A DNA stretch of 48,478 nt from Chloroflexus sp. MS-G (GCF_000735195.1 NZ_JPIM01000021.1:1-48478); one strand, 5' to 3'. Counted from the stretch's first letter, positions 1 to 8,445 are shown. Numbers and translations are program-made. The notes: generated by a model from the letters alone, not told the origin.

Positions 1-281
1 TTTGGATATCGTGTAGGAATGTAGTGTTTGTCCAGAATACGGGCATAATCTATCAGCTCAGTTGGCGGTTGGATGGTTGAGGGCAAATTTCCAATTAGCA
101 CCGTTAATGTATGGCCCCAGGCATCCATTCCCAGCTTTTGGAAAAGTGCCTTAATCGCTTTTTCTGCGGCCTGTTGTGCGGCAAAGCAACTCCATTCGTA
201 ATCTCCATCGGCGAGCGCATTGCGGGCATGGCGTAAGTCCGCTTCCGCCTGCCGCCACCAGTCTTTGTAGCGATTACCCAT
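1..281 (-). CDS. HEPN domain protein (3' end beyond the window)
   Basis: The minus strand is open from an ATG at 281 to the window edge, giving 93 codons with no stop. The protein opens MGNRYKDWWRQAEADL and continues with AAQQAAEKAIKAL and then LDKHYIPTRYP, the typical helical pattern of HEPN (PF05168) proteins. A GAGG ribosome binding site lies 8 nt upstream of the ATG (plus-strand cctc at 290-293). HEPN proteins are small helical proteins that often pair with a minimal nucleotidyltransferase; many are RNase toxins or their relatives. No nucleotidyltransferase is visible upstream, so a partner, if any, would lie downstream, outside the window. The usual Rx4-6H catalytic motif would be in the missing C-terminal part, so activity cannot be judged. 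Confidence 0.8.
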   Translation of the reverse strand, partial: MGNRYKDWWRQAEADLRHARNALADGDYEWSCFAAQQAAEKAIKALFQKLGMDAWGHTLTVLIGNLPSTIQPPTELIDYARILDKHYIPTRYP

Positions 282-551
282 GTGTTATGCCTCATCGACC
301 CAGTGTTTTCTCAGAGTCAATAATTTTCTCCAAATTACCCTCATTCTCCGATAAGGGGCAAGGAAGGAAAGGCAAGGCTCACGAAATAACCTTATACCAT
401 GGTGTGCTACAGGACCTCGTTAGACGATAGCTTAGATCGAGTTCCAATTAATTATGAGCGTGTTTCAAACACTCTTATGTTGATCGAATTTGTGCTACAG
501 CATAACTACCAGAATATTGTACCAGCATATTACTTAGGATGCTGCAATCTT

Positions 552-674
552 TTACGACTTTTCAGGGTTCTTAGCTTCACGACCGTTAAAAACAAAGCGA
601 CACTGACAAAGATCACACACTCGTTCACGATAATCCCCGATCCGCACGGTCTCGCCGGGAGTTTGGGCTGCTGA
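552..674 (-). pseudogene. Possible gene remnant with a zinc-ribbon-like C-terminus
   Basis: A 40-codon minus-strand stretch between two in-frame stops reads like real protein: PGETVRIGDY, then RVCDLCQCRFVFNGREAKNP, then a stop. The CxxCxC cluster suggests half of a metal-binding ribbon. There is no ATG; the only alternative start is an internal GTG at 647 without a good ribosome binding site. The upstream DNA (about 690-740) looks like degenerate spacer repeat. The best reading is the C-terminal stump of a decayed gene; a very short real gene or chance is possible. Confidence 0.25.
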
Positions 675-836
675 TCACCATTCCTCACCTCATCCGCTTT
701 TTCTCGCCGCGTGGGAGAGGATTGCGCTTGCTTGAAACCCGCTCTTCCTCTTCTCACATCATTTCCGAGAAGGGTGAAAACGTCGAAAAGCTCTGGCCTT
801 ATCCGGCATAGAATCGTCGCATCGATCCTGATTTGA

Positions 837-842
837 TATAAT
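837..842 (+). promoter_or_regulatory. Putative -10 element for the HD-domain/scpA operon
   Basis: A perfect TATAAT lies 46 bases before the ATG of the HD-domain gene. No convincing -35 box is seen at 16-18 bp spacing, so only the -10 hexamer is called. Confidence 0.4.
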
Positions 843-888
843 ACATAGTCGGTCATTTGCTCGGCTGTTCATTAGCTACAGTACCCGT

Positions 889-1377
889 ATGTCGCTCTCG
901 TACCGTCTTCGTCAGTTTCGCAATGCGCTAGATTCACAGGTTACGCCAGCAGAATATGAGCTGGTTGCCCAGTTGCTGACCCCAGCTGAACAGCGGTTGT
1001 TTTTGCAGATGCCGCTGTACGATCAGCGCCACTGTCTCGATGTGTATCAGACCCTGGTAGCAGAAGGGGAGCATGATGAGTTTTTGTTGCGGGCTGCTCT
1101 GTATCACGATTGCGGCAAAGTTGATGATGAGGGTCGACCGATGGCGCTGCGATGGTATGTGTTGGCAACGATTCTCAAGCGGTGGCCAGCGCTCTATCTG
1201 ATCGCGGCTCGTTTTATTCCGGCAATTGCTATTTATGCCGAACACGCTGTACGCGGGGCGCGAATGGCGGCTGCAGCGGGTTGTCCACCAGAAATCGTCG
1301 AGACACTCCGGCACTATCACGATCCCCATCCGCAAGGACGCGCCGCTCGCCTGCAATGGGCCGATGAACAACATTGA
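889..1377 (+). CDS. HD-domain protein (putative phosphohydrolase)
   Basis: This 162-aa protein carries an HD-type metal-binding pattern: His48, the His73-Asp74 doublet in LYHDCGK, His119, and a late RHYHDPH segment (residues 141-147). HD proteins hydrolyse phosphoester bonds in nucleotides or signalling molecules; the substrate here cannot be deduced. The hydrophobic stretch around residues 88-116 may be a buried helix or membrane contact. The stop codon is three bases before the ATG of scpA, so the two are almost certainly co-transcribed. The ATG start is supported by the TATAAT upstream, though no strong ribosome binding site is seen. The family call is firm; the specific function is unknown. 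Confidence 0.8.
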   Translation: MSLSYRLRQFRNALDSQVTPAEYELVAQLLTPAEQRLFLQMPLYDQRHCLDVYQTLVAEGEHDEFLLRAALYHDCGKVDDEGRPMALRWYVLATILKRWPALYLIAARFIPAIAIYAEHAVRGARMAAAAGCPPEIVETLRHYHDPHPQGRAARLQWADEQH

Positions 1378-1380
1378 TCT

Positions 1381-2127
1381 ATGCCCTACACGATTTCTTT
1401 ACCAGAGTTTACCGGCCCTCTCGATTTGCTGCTGCGCCTGATCGAACGGGCGGAACTTGATATTACGACCATTGCCCTGGCGAGTGTTGCCGATCAGTAT
1501 CTGGCCTATGTGCGCACCTTAGAAGAGGTTGAGCCACGCGAGCTGGCGGAGTTTGTGAGTCTGGCAGCCCGGTTGATTCTGATTAAATCACGGGCACTGT
1601 TGCCACGTTCGCCGAATGCAGCACCTGATCCGATTGATGAAGATGCCGGGCAGTTGGCCGCACAGTTAGAGTTGTATCGCCGCTTCAAGCAAGTGGCCGA
1701 TCAGTTACGCCACTGGCAAGAGCAGGGTCGGTGTACATTTGGGCGCCTGGCGCCACCATCCGAGCAACTTATGCTATCAACGAAGGTGGTTATGAACTAC
1801 CACCTGAACGATCTGCTCCGGGCGCTTAAGCGGCGAAGACAGCTTCAGTTACCGCTCGATCAACCTGAAGCGGTCGTTTTGCCTCCCCGCTTGACAGTAG
1901 CCGAAGTCGCGGCACGGATCCGCGAACGGCTCGAACACACAGCCTGGTTCGATTTCGGTGATCTGCTAACGGCGCAACCGACAACGGAAGAGGTGATTGT
2001 CGCTTTCTGGGCAATGCTCGAATTGTTGAAGCGACGGGCAATTGTTATCGAACAGACAATCCTTTTCGGTCCGATTATGATCGGGCGAGGTGTAGCACCG
2101 ATAATGGTTGAAGATCGTGATGAGTAA
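1381..2127 (+). CDS. scpA: Segregation and condensation protein A (ScpA)
   Basis: ScpA is the kleisin subunit of the bacterial SMC-ScpAB condensin, bridging SMC heads during chromosome segregation. The 248-aa product opens with the family's signature, FTGPLDLLLRLIERAELDI, followed by the AEFVSLAARLILIKSRALLP helix near residues 56-75 that contacts the SMC neck. The C-terminal winged-helix region (FWAMLELLKRRAIVIEQ) is present, and the length is normal. The gene follows the HD-domain gene after three bases. scpB, often adjacent in other bacteria, is not in the window. Confidence 0.93.
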   Translation: MPYTISLPEFTGPLDLLLRLIERAELDITTIALASVADQYLAYVRTLEEVEPRELAEFVSLAARLILIKSRALLPRSPNAAPDPIDEDAGQLAAQLELYRRFKQVADQLRHWQEQGRCTFGRLAPPSEQLMLSTKVVMNYHLNDLLRALKRRRQLQLPLDQPEAVVLPPRLTVAEVAARIRERLEHTAWFDFGDLLTAQPTTEEVIVAFWAMLELLKRRAIVIEQTILFGPIMIGRGVAPIMVEDRDE

Positions 2128-2180
2128 GTGCACGACGGCACCGACGCCTCAGACGGTGATGACGATAAGGCTGGCGTGAT

Positions 2181-2214
2181 GGGCGGATCGGTATAGGTGA
2201 CCAATCTTCCGCCC
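2181..2214. terminator. Hairpin between convergent genes (scpA and mntA-like)
   Basis: GGGCGGA (2181-2187) pairs with TCCGCCC (2208-2214), with an inner GGT/ACC stem. It sits between convergent stop codons and could serve both strands. There is no strong T-tract. Confidence 0.45.
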
Positions 2215-2217
2215 CTA

Positions 2218-2571
2218 CTATTGCCGTGAAGAAGCATCCGCCTCTGGCAATTTCCCCTCTTGCACTACCACATACCCGCGTTCGATCTCGTACTGAAAGG
2301 CAGGTGGCAGAAGCGCCCAATCGATCACATCAACCCGAATGGGTAGGTCGCTCTCAAGAAAAGCAGACCGTAGTTCGACCAGTCGATCGCATGGTTGCCA
2401 TAACTGACGCGGGTTCCGCACCACCAGATCGAGATCACTGGCCTCGAACGCCCCGCCTTTCACACGGCTCCCATAAGCCCAGATGTCGTAGTCGGGGACG
2501 TACTGCTGCAGAATTGAACGTACTTTTTTCAGATAGTTTGGTGGCAAATCGAGGTTGGGTACATCGGTCAT
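2218..2571 (-). CDS. MNT-type nucleotidyltransferase (MntA-like antitoxin)
   Basis: The protein is a 117-aa minimal nucleotidyltransferase. The motif GS-x10-D-x-D is exact (Gly34-Ser35 to Asp46 and Asp48), with a third acidic residue in RVDVID near residue 81. Proteins of this fold in MntA/HepT systems transfer AMP to a tyrosine of the HEPN partner and silence it. The ATG overlaps the stop of the upstream HEPN gene by four bases (ATGA), so translation is coupled. The HI0073/HI0074 family has the same layout. The antitoxin role is inferred from the partner's motif and gene order, not shown by the sequence alone. Confidence 0.88.
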   Translation of the reverse strand: MTDVPNLDLPPNYLKKVRSILQQYVPDYDIWAYGSRVKGGAFEASDLDLVVRNPRQLWQPCDRLVELRSAFLESDLPIRVDVIDWALLPPAFQYEIERGYVVVQEGKLPEADASSRQ

Positions 2572-3011
2572 TCTTCCTCCCCGGTGAGGAGTGAGCCAGT
2601 GTGTAGTCGCTCTGCTAGGGCGTGTGCATCACGAATGAAATTGGGCAGGAGACACAGCGTCTGCTGAACGAAGGCTTCACCGTAATCGTGAGCCGTGCTA
2701 TTACGATTGTCGCGGTAGGAAAACCAGCGCTCGACTTCGGCAAGCGAAAGCAAGCTGTGCTGAGCAGCAAGACGAAGAAGTTCTTTGACCGGTGTCGCTT
2801 CCAAGCGGCGACTGGTATACCCGAAGTCTCGTAACCGCCGCTTGATCAGCTTGAACGAGATCTCCTGCGCCAACTCGAACCCCTTGATGATCGCCATACG
2901 GAAAACCTCTTGTTCATTGGCAGATTGCGTGGCTGTTGCACGTTCGTACAAGGCGAGAGCGGTTTCAAGTGCGCAAAGTGATCTTTGGAGCTGATCGGTG
3001 TTAATGCTCAT
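2568..3011 (-). CDS. HEPN-type nucleotidyltransferase partner (HepT-like / HI0074 family)
   Basis: This 147-aa all-helical protein resembles the nucleotidyltransferase substrate-binding (HI0074) HEPN family. Residues 103-110 read RNSTAHDY, which fits the Rx4HxY motif of HepT toxins: Arg103 and His108 would be the RNase residues and Tyr110 the site AMPylated by the partner. It is the first gene of a two-gene operon and overlaps the nucleotidyltransferase by four bases. This HEPN-first order is common for MntA/HepT modules. The ribosome binding site before the ATG is weak. Whether it is an active toxin cannot be told from sequence. Confidence 0.85.
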   Translation of the reverse strand: MSINTDQLQRSLCALETALALYERATATQSANEQEVFRMAIIKGFELAQEISFKLIKRRLRDFGYTSRRLEATPVKELLRLAAQHSLLSLAEVERWFSYRDNRNSTAHDYGEAFVQQTLCLLPNFIRDAHALAERLHTGSLLTGEEE

Positions 3012-3068
3012 AGTCGTTCTACGTTCAATGAGGTTTTGTTATTGATGTTGTCCAGATGAATTGGTGTC

Positions 3069-3097
3069 ATTGTACCATGGGCGAACCTGTTCGTTAA
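3069..3097 (-). promoter_or_regulatory. Putative promoter of the HEPN/MNT operon
   Basis: On the minus strand TTAACG and TACAAT are separated by 17 bp, ending about 58 bases before the HEPN ATG. The -35 box is imperfect. Confidence 0.4.
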
Positions 3098-3403
3098 TTA
3101 TCACTGTCGTTGGTCAGGGCTTTTCATTTTTTGGATTTCTTTTACCTGCGCGCCTGAACCTCCCCGTTTACGTCTTGCGATGCGTAAGCGGAACAAGCGC
3201 AATCGTTAGGCCCCGCAAGAGGGTAAGCTGCATCTATCACCGATTCCAAATGACTCCAATTCGCCACTGTTGGGCAAGGAAAGAGCTTTGAAACGCCCTA
3301 TCGGTGGTGTATCATAATGTAAGCGGGATGGTGTTGTGATGATAATATAGGACCTTGCCACCACTTCGGGTGACAATGCCAGATCATTCGGAAAGAGTAC
3401 ACT
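3098..3403. other. Intergenic region between divergent genes
   Basis: No convincing gene was found on either strand. The right end holds an AT-rich gataatata stretch (about 3341-3350) that may be the -10 region for the histidine kinase gene, without a clear -35. Confidence 0.4.
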
Positions 3404-5623
3404 ATGACCGGTTCTTCGCACATGGCAACCGCTGCTACTGATCGCTCGCTCCCATTGGGAGATCTACTGGCATTTGGTGATGCGTTACGAGCCGATGATA
3501 CTCCTGAAAGCCTGCTCGGTGAAGTGGTCGAAACGTTACGCCGAATTGTTGGCAGTCCGTCGGTGTATGCACGTTTACACGACGCCGATAATGAGACACT
3601 CTATGCAGTTGCCTTTGCCGGTATTCAGCCATCTTTGATTGATCAGTTGCGCACAACACCAATCGGGCCGACGATCTACCATCCGTTGCTGCGTCCTGAG
3701 TATCGACAGAGTAGTTCGTACCTGATACCAGCGGCTGAACTGCCACCTGATGTACCCGATACGGCGGCCATTGCCCCATACGCAGCATTGTTAACCCCCT
3801 TGCGCGGTCGGGGTGGTCGGTTGATCGGCGTGATTGTCCTGGCATGGCCCGATCAGCTTGATCTGACCATGGTACGAATGGTGGAGGCGATTGCCCGTCA
3901 GGCTGCCTTGGCGGTAGAAAATGTGCGCCTGGCCGAGCGGAGCGCCCGGTTGCTGGCAAAAGAGCAGTTGCTGGCTGAGTTGGGCCGCGCCGTTGGAGCG
4001 ACCCTCGATCTGAACGTCATCTTGCACCAAACTGTTCAGCGTTTGGCAACAGCGTTTGGGAGTGGTCTGGTAGCTCTGCTTGATGATCAGCAGGGGTTAA
4101 CGGTTGCCGTGGCGGTGCCTCCGTTGATCGACTTCATCGGTAAGCAGTTACCGCTTCACGATAACCCGTTGGCATGGGTAGTGCAACGTTGTCAATCGTT
4201 TGTAATGGATGATTGTCGGGCAAATGCTCCGGAAACGGTTTTGTTTGGCCCTGATGTTGCATCGTACATTCTTGCGCCCCTACGCAGCGGTGGGCGCGTG
4301 ATTGGAGTGTTAAGCGTGGTGCATCAGCAGGCCGGTGCATTCAGCGACGAAGATGTAGAATTACTCGAAGCAATAGCTGCTCAGGTGAGTGGCCCACTGG
4401 TTAGTGCCCGTCTTTACGCCGAATCGCAGCGACTAGCGGCGCAAGTGCAGCGTCGCGCCGATCAGCTAGCAGTCCTCAATTCGATTGCCCGTATCATCAC
4501 TGCTACGCTTGATCTGCGTGAGTCGCTGCCGCTGGCAACTCAACGTATCCAGCAGGGCTTTGGCTATCCACAAGTCGACCTCTTCTTGCTCGATGAGGAT
4601 GCCAGTGAACTGATCCTGGTCGCTTCAGCCGGACGTTATGCACCGGAACGGGTTGGCTATCGTCAGCACATTAATCTGGGGCTGGTTGGGCGTGCGGCAC
4701 GTAGTGGTCAAATTGTGCGTGCCGAGAATGTTGCAGCCGAAACGGACTATCTAGGCTTGAGTGAGCGGCTCGATATTCGGTCGGAGTTGTGTGTGCCGCT
4801 CGTTGCCAATGGCAAAACGCTGGGCGTCCTCAATATTGAATCGCCCCAATTGGCCGGGCTGACCGAAGAAGATGCTGCGGTTTTAGAGACTGTAGCCGAT
4901 ATGCTGGCCGGTGCAGTCGAGAATGGTCGACTGTACCAGCGTGCACAACAGGCAGCCGTGATCGAAGAGCGTCATCGCCTGGCGCGCGAACTTCACGACA
5001 GCGTAAGCCAGCAGCTCTTCAGCATGACTCTAACGGCGCAGGCGGCGCGGGCACAGTTTGAGCGTAATCCGGCGCGAGTGCCGGTGCTGCTCGAACGATT
5101 GCATGAGACAGCTACCGCTGCACTAGCCGAGATGCGGGCCCTCATCTTTCAGTTGCGACCACCAGCCTTACGCGATCAGGGGTTGGTTGCGGCAGTGCAA
5201 CACCATGCCCAGCATCTTGCACATCGTGAAGGTTTGCGGATAGAATTGAACGTCATCGGTGATGAGCGCCATGTGCGGGGGATAGAACAACCGCTTTTCC
5301 GTATTGTTCAAGAGGCGTTGAATAATATTGTGAAACACGCAGCGGCCCGCAATGTGCAGATTTTGCTTGAACTGAATGCTGAACACGTGCGTATTCGGAT
5401 TACCGATGATGGGAAGGGTTTCGATCCACAGGCCCCCCTTTCTGGCGAGGGGCGTCATTTCGGATTACTCGGTATGCGCGAGCGCGCTCTTGAACTCGGC
5501 GGTTCATTTACGGTCAATTCCCAACCCGGCGCCGGTACTGAAATAGAGGTGGTGGTGCCTCTACACAAGCGTAATGTTGGTGATGAACGATCAGAGTCAC
5601 CGACACCCCGCTCATCTTTGTAA
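3404..5623 (+). CDS. Soluble GAF-domain sensor histidine kinase, NarL/DesK type
   Basis: The 739-aa kinase has no signal peptide or membrane segment and so is probably cytoplasmic. It carries three GAF-like sensor domains (about residues 30-180, 195-335 and 355-500). A HisKA_3 dimerisation domain follows, with phospho-accepting His531 in ARELHDSVSQQL, then a HATPase_c domain (N-box EALNNIVKHA, DDGKGF, GLLGMRERA). Such kinases phosphorylate NarL-type regulators, and one is encoded 113 bases downstream. What the GAF domains bind is unknown. The start at 3404 has a GGAAAGAG site at good spacing; an internal ATG at 3422 is less likely. Confidence 0.92.
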   Translation: MTGSSHMATAATDRSLPLGDLLAFGDALRADDTPESLLGEVVETLRRIVGSPSVYARLHDADNETLYAVAFAGIQPSLIDQLRTTPIGPTIYHPLLRPEYRQSSSYLIPAAELPPDVPDTAAIAPYAALLTPLRGRGGRLIGVIVLAWPDQLDLTMVRMVEAIARQAALAVENVRLAERSARLLAKEQLLAELGRAVGATLDLNVILHQTVQRLATAFGSGLVALLDDQQGLTVAVAVPPLIDFIGKQLPLHDNPLAWVVQRCQSFVMDDCRANAPETVLFGPDVASYILAPLRSGGRVIGVLSVVHQQAGAFSDEDVELLEAIAAQVSGPLVSARLYAESQRLAAQVQRRADQLAVLNSIARIITATLDLRESLPLATQRIQQGFGYPQVDLFLLDEDASELILVASAGRYAPERVGYRQHINLGLVGRAARSGQIVRAENVAAETDYLGLSERLDIRSELCVPLVANGKTLGVLNIESPQLAGLTEEDAAVLETVADMLAGAVENGRLYQRAQQAAVIEERHRLARELHDSVSQQLFSMTLTAQAARAQFERNPARVPVLLERLHETATAALAEMRALIFQLRPPALRDQGLVAAVQHHAQHLAHREGLRIELNVIGDERHVRGIEQPLFRIVQEALNNIVKHAAARNVQILLELNAEHVRIRITDDGKGFDPQAPLSGEGRHFGLLGMRERALELGGSFTVNSQPGAGTEIEVVVPLHKRNVGDERSESPTPRSSL

Positions 5624-5736
5624 TGTGCGTCAGAGCTCCTGTACCCATCTGACCAGGAAAAGCTGAATGTCTTACCCGCACTAAGCATGTGAGCGCCATC
5701 GTTACGGTAATTTCTCAAACTAAAGGAGGTGAGCGC

Positions 5737-6393
5737 ATGGAGAAGATAACCGTCCTCCTGATTGATGACCACCGTGTGGTCCGCCAGGGATTACGTGACT
5801 TTCTTGAATTACAGGCCGACATCGAGATCGTGGGTGAAGCCGGTAGTGGTGCAGAGGGGATTGAACTGGCACGAGAGCTGTTGCCTGATGTAGTCCTGAT
5901 GGACCTGGTGATGCCCGGTATTGATGGGGTTGAGACAACCCGGCGCTTGAAAGCGGTTAGCCCATCTTCGCAGGTGATCGTATTGACCAGCTTTGCCGAC
6001 GATGACAAGGTGTTTCCGGCGATCAAGGCTGGCGCCATTTCCTACCTGCTGAAAGACATCTCACCCGAAGAGTTAGCTCACGCGATTCGCGCTGCGTGTC
6101 GCGGCGAAGCAGTCTTGCATCCTGACGTTGCCGCCAAATTAATGCAAGAGTTTAATACACCGCGTCCAAACGAAGCGCCGGTTGAGCAGCTCACACCCCG
6201 CGAGATGGATGTCTTACGCCTGGTAGCAAAGGGTATGTCAAACAAAGAGATTGCCGAAACGTTGATCGTCTCTGAAAAGACCGTCAAGACCCACATCAGT
6301 AATATTCTATCGAAGTTACATCTGGCCGACCGTACCCAGGTCGCCATTTATGCCTTACGTAAGCGCCTAGTGCCAATTGATCAGGAAGAGTAG
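5737..6393 (+). CDS. NarL/FixJ-family response regulator
   Basis: This 218-aa protein has a receiver domain with phospho-accepting Asp56 (VVLMDLVMPG), an acidic pair after ITVLLIDD, and Lys in SYLLKDI. A LuxR-type helix-turn-helix follows (LTPREMDVLRLVAKGMSNKEI; SEKTVKTHISNIL). It is the likely partner of the GAF kinase upstream. The start is fixed by a strong AAAGGAGGTG site just before the ATG; longer in-frame extensions to 5689 are not supported. The next gene begins four bases after its stop, so the three genes likely form one operon. Confidence 0.93.
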   Translation: MEKITVLLIDDHRVVRQGLRDFLELQADIEIVGEAGSGAEGIELARELLPDVVLMDLVMPGIDGVETTRRLKAVSPSSQVIVLTSFADDDKVFPAIKAGAISYLLKDISPEELAHAIRAACRGEAVLHPDVAAKLMQEFNTPRPNEAPVEQLTPREMDVLRLVAKGMSNKEIAETLIVSEKTVKTHISNILSKLHLADRTQVAIYALRKRLVPIDQEE

Positions 6394-6397
6394 CATT

Positions 6398-7159
6398 ATG
6401 ACCGCACGAGTTCTACTGCTCGGAACAGGTACCGGCTTGCCCGACCCTGATCGAACCTATACCCATCTGGCGTGGGATGGGCCGGGTGGGCCGTTGCTGA
6501 TCGACGTTGGTGGTGATAGCTACCGCCGTTTGCTGGCTGGCGGGATCGATCCGCAGCTGTTGCGCGGGATTATCCTTACTCATAGTCACTGTGACCACAT
6601 CAATGGTCTGCCAGCATTACTCTTCAGCTTGCGGCTGGGTGGTCGTACCGAGCCACTGCCAATCTACGGATTACCGGAAACGCTTGAGCTGGCGAATAGC
6701 TTTCTGGCAGCCGCCGGTTTGGAAGAGTGGGCAACACCGGTCGTTTGGCAGCCGTTAGCCGCTGGTGAGCGTTTGCAGCTCGGTGAGGGACTAGAGATAG
6801 CGACTGCGCAAACTAGCCATAGTCGGCCTTGCATTGCCGTTCGTTTATCTGCACCGGCGGTTCCTGCGGTGTGCTACTCAGCGGATACCGAACCGTGCCA
6901 GGAGGTCATCCGCTTGGCGACAGGTGCACATGTTTTGATCCATGAAGCAACGACCCCAGAACCTTCTCCTGGTCACAGTACGCCACGGCAGGCCGGCGCA
7001 GTGGCGGCAGCGGCTGGTGTGCAACAGCTCGTACTGGTGCATTTTAGTCCACGCTGGACGATGCCAATCGAGCGCGCACTGGCTGAAGTGGTAGCCGGTG
7101 GCTTCACTGGAAACGCAAGTGTTGGGGTTGATCTCCAAGTGATACCATTAGTGGCTTGA
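6398..7159 (+). CDS. Metallo-beta-lactamase-fold hydrolase (RNase Z-like)
   Basis: This 253-aa MBL-fold protein has the signature THSHCDHINGLP (HxHxDH), an early GTGTGLPDP loop, TSHSRPCIAVRL, YSADTEPC, IHEATT and a late VHFSPR histidine. The order matches the RNase Z/ElaC and arylsulfatase-like branch, which binds two zinc ions and hydrolyses phosphodiester or ester bonds. It lacks the exosite arm of a classical RNase Z as far as can be seen, so a general hydrolase is equally possible. The ATG at 6398 is preceded by AGGAAGAG; an upstream in-frame ATG at 6377 lies inside the regulator gene and is rejected. Confidence 0.82.
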   Translation: MTARVLLLGTGTGLPDPDRTYTHLAWDGPGGPLLIDVGGDSYRRLLAGGIDPQLLRGIILTHSHCDHINGLPALLFSLRLGGRTEPLPIYGLPETLELANSFLAAAGLEEWATPVVWQPLAAGERLQLGEGLEIATAQTSHSRPCIAVRLSAPAVPAVCYSADTEPCQEVIRLATGAHVLIHEATTPEPSPGHSTPRQAGAVAAAAGVQQLVLVHFSPRWTMPIERALAEVVAGGFTGNASVGVDLQVIPLVA

Positions 7160-7182
7160 AAGCGGTAGGTGCGGGTTTATCC

Positions 7183-7208
7183 CCAACCCCCTACAAGCGG
7201 GGGCTTGG
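7183..7208 (+). terminator. GC-rich hairpin after the kinase/regulator/MBL operon
   Basis: CCAACCCCC (7183-7191) pairs with GGGGGCTTGG (7199-7208) with one bulged base and a 7-nt loop, 24 bases after the stop. No T-tract follows, so it may act weakly or stabilise the mRNA 3' end. Confidence 0.45.
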
Positions 7209-7524
7209 AGATGGTGGCGTGCTGATACGCCAAATGACGGTGCCCGGCCATACCACACGGCGCCGACTAGCGGCCCGCGATCCCAGCACACAGTGGCAGA
7301 CTGCTATGTATACGTGAATAACGTTCATCGGCGTATCAAATCCCCATGCCGAAATGACAACAGTTACACCTGGCTAACGACAAAAACCATCTCGTTGCTT
7401 CACCGTAGATCAGTGTCTATCTGAACGTTTTGTAGTCTGCCTGTCGGCAACTGTCATTATTTATCAAGCCAGACATCCTATACTACTTACCGTCAGAGCA
7501 ATCTTGATTGTCATGGAATATGGT
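7209..7524. other. Intergenic region upstream of the sulfite-oxidase-like gene
   Basis: No gene was seen. A TATACT at 7479-7484, about 41 bases before the chosen ATG, is the best -10 candidate; no matching -35 box stands out. Confidence 0.35.
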
Positions 7525-8445
7525 ATGTCACTTGAAACACTTTCGCTGCGTAACCTGCCGACACTAACCAAAGATCATCGTCTGCGAGTAGTGAGCGACA
7601 ATCCACAGCATCTCGAACCACCGCTATCAATTCTCGACGAAGCAGTGACGCCTGTCGAGCGATGGTTTGTACGTAACAATCAGCCAGTCCCGTCTATCAC
7701 CGATGAAGATTGGGAATTGAGTATTGATGGACTGGTGCGGTATCCGCTGACGATCAACCTGAGCGATCTGCTCCACGAGCCAACCAGCAGCTTCTTTGCA
7801 GCCCTTATCGGACAACAAAACCATTCTGGCGAATACGCAATGATTGCTAACGTCGAGTGGATGGGGACACCACTGGCGCTCTTGCTCGAAACGGCAGGAG
7901 TAAAGCCGCAGGCCAGAATTGCCGCATGCTGGAGTTACGGTCCCAAACCGGTAGTTCGGTATCTACCACTCAGTAAACTCTGGTGGGATGTCATGCTGGC
8001 CTACGCTGTCAATGACCATCCCTTGCCTGCCGTCCATGGTGGGCCGGTACGATTGGTAGTACCGGGTTGGAAGGCGACTTACTGGCTGAAATGGGTATCC
8101 CAAATTACGCTACTCTCAGGTGAGCGTCTCCCAACGGAAACTTCCCTCGATGGCGAATTGACCATTGATTGTCGCTTTTTCAACTTGTCAACGCTAACCC
8201 CCAAAACACCGGTCACTCTCCGCGGTGTAGCATGGTCGGCGGCTAACGGGATTGCGCAGGTCGCACTGGCGGTCGATGAAGGGGCCTGGCAATCGGCTAC
8301 CCTTGACAACGACTTAGGGCCACGAGCCTGGCGTCGTTTCAGCTACACCTGGACGCCCACAACTGGCAATCATCTGCTGGCCGTGCGTGTTAGCGATCAT
8401 CGTGGTCAAAGCACTGTTCGACATTGGCAGGTCGAAGTACATTGA
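7525..8445 (+). CDS. Sulfite oxidase-fold protein lacking the Mo-ligand Cys
   Basis: The 306-aa protein matches the oxidoreductase molybdopterin-binding fold: FVRNNQPVPSI, the DGLVRYPLTINLSDLL segment, VEWMGTPLALLLETAGVKP, and GGPVRLVVPGWKATYWLKWV, followed by a C-terminal Ig-like dimerisation domain. In active enzymes the first domain carries a LxCAGN motif whose Cys binds molybdenum. Here that place reads ALIGQQN, with Gly96 where the Cys should be. No signal peptide is seen. It may bind the cofactor without classical sulfite oxidation, or do something else. Starts at 7504 (TTG) and 7513 (ATG) are possible; 7525 was preferred for the GGA spaced 8 nt upstream. It ends in a strong hairpin. 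Confidence 0.85.
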   Translation: MSLETLSLRNLPTLTKDHRLRVVSDNPQHLEPPLSILDEAVTPVERWFVRNNQPVPSITDEDWELSIDGLVRYPLTINLSDLLHEPTSSFFAALIGQQNHSGEYAMIANVEWMGTPLALLLETAGVKPQARIAACWSYGPKPVVRYLPLSKLWWDVMLAYAVNDHPLPAVHGGPVRLVVPGWKATYWLKWVSQITLLSGERLPTETSLDGELTIDCRFFNLSTLTPKTPVTLRGVAWSAANGIAQVALAVDEGAWQSATLDNDLGPRAWRRFSYTWTPTTGNHLLAVRVSDHRGQSTVRHWQVEVH

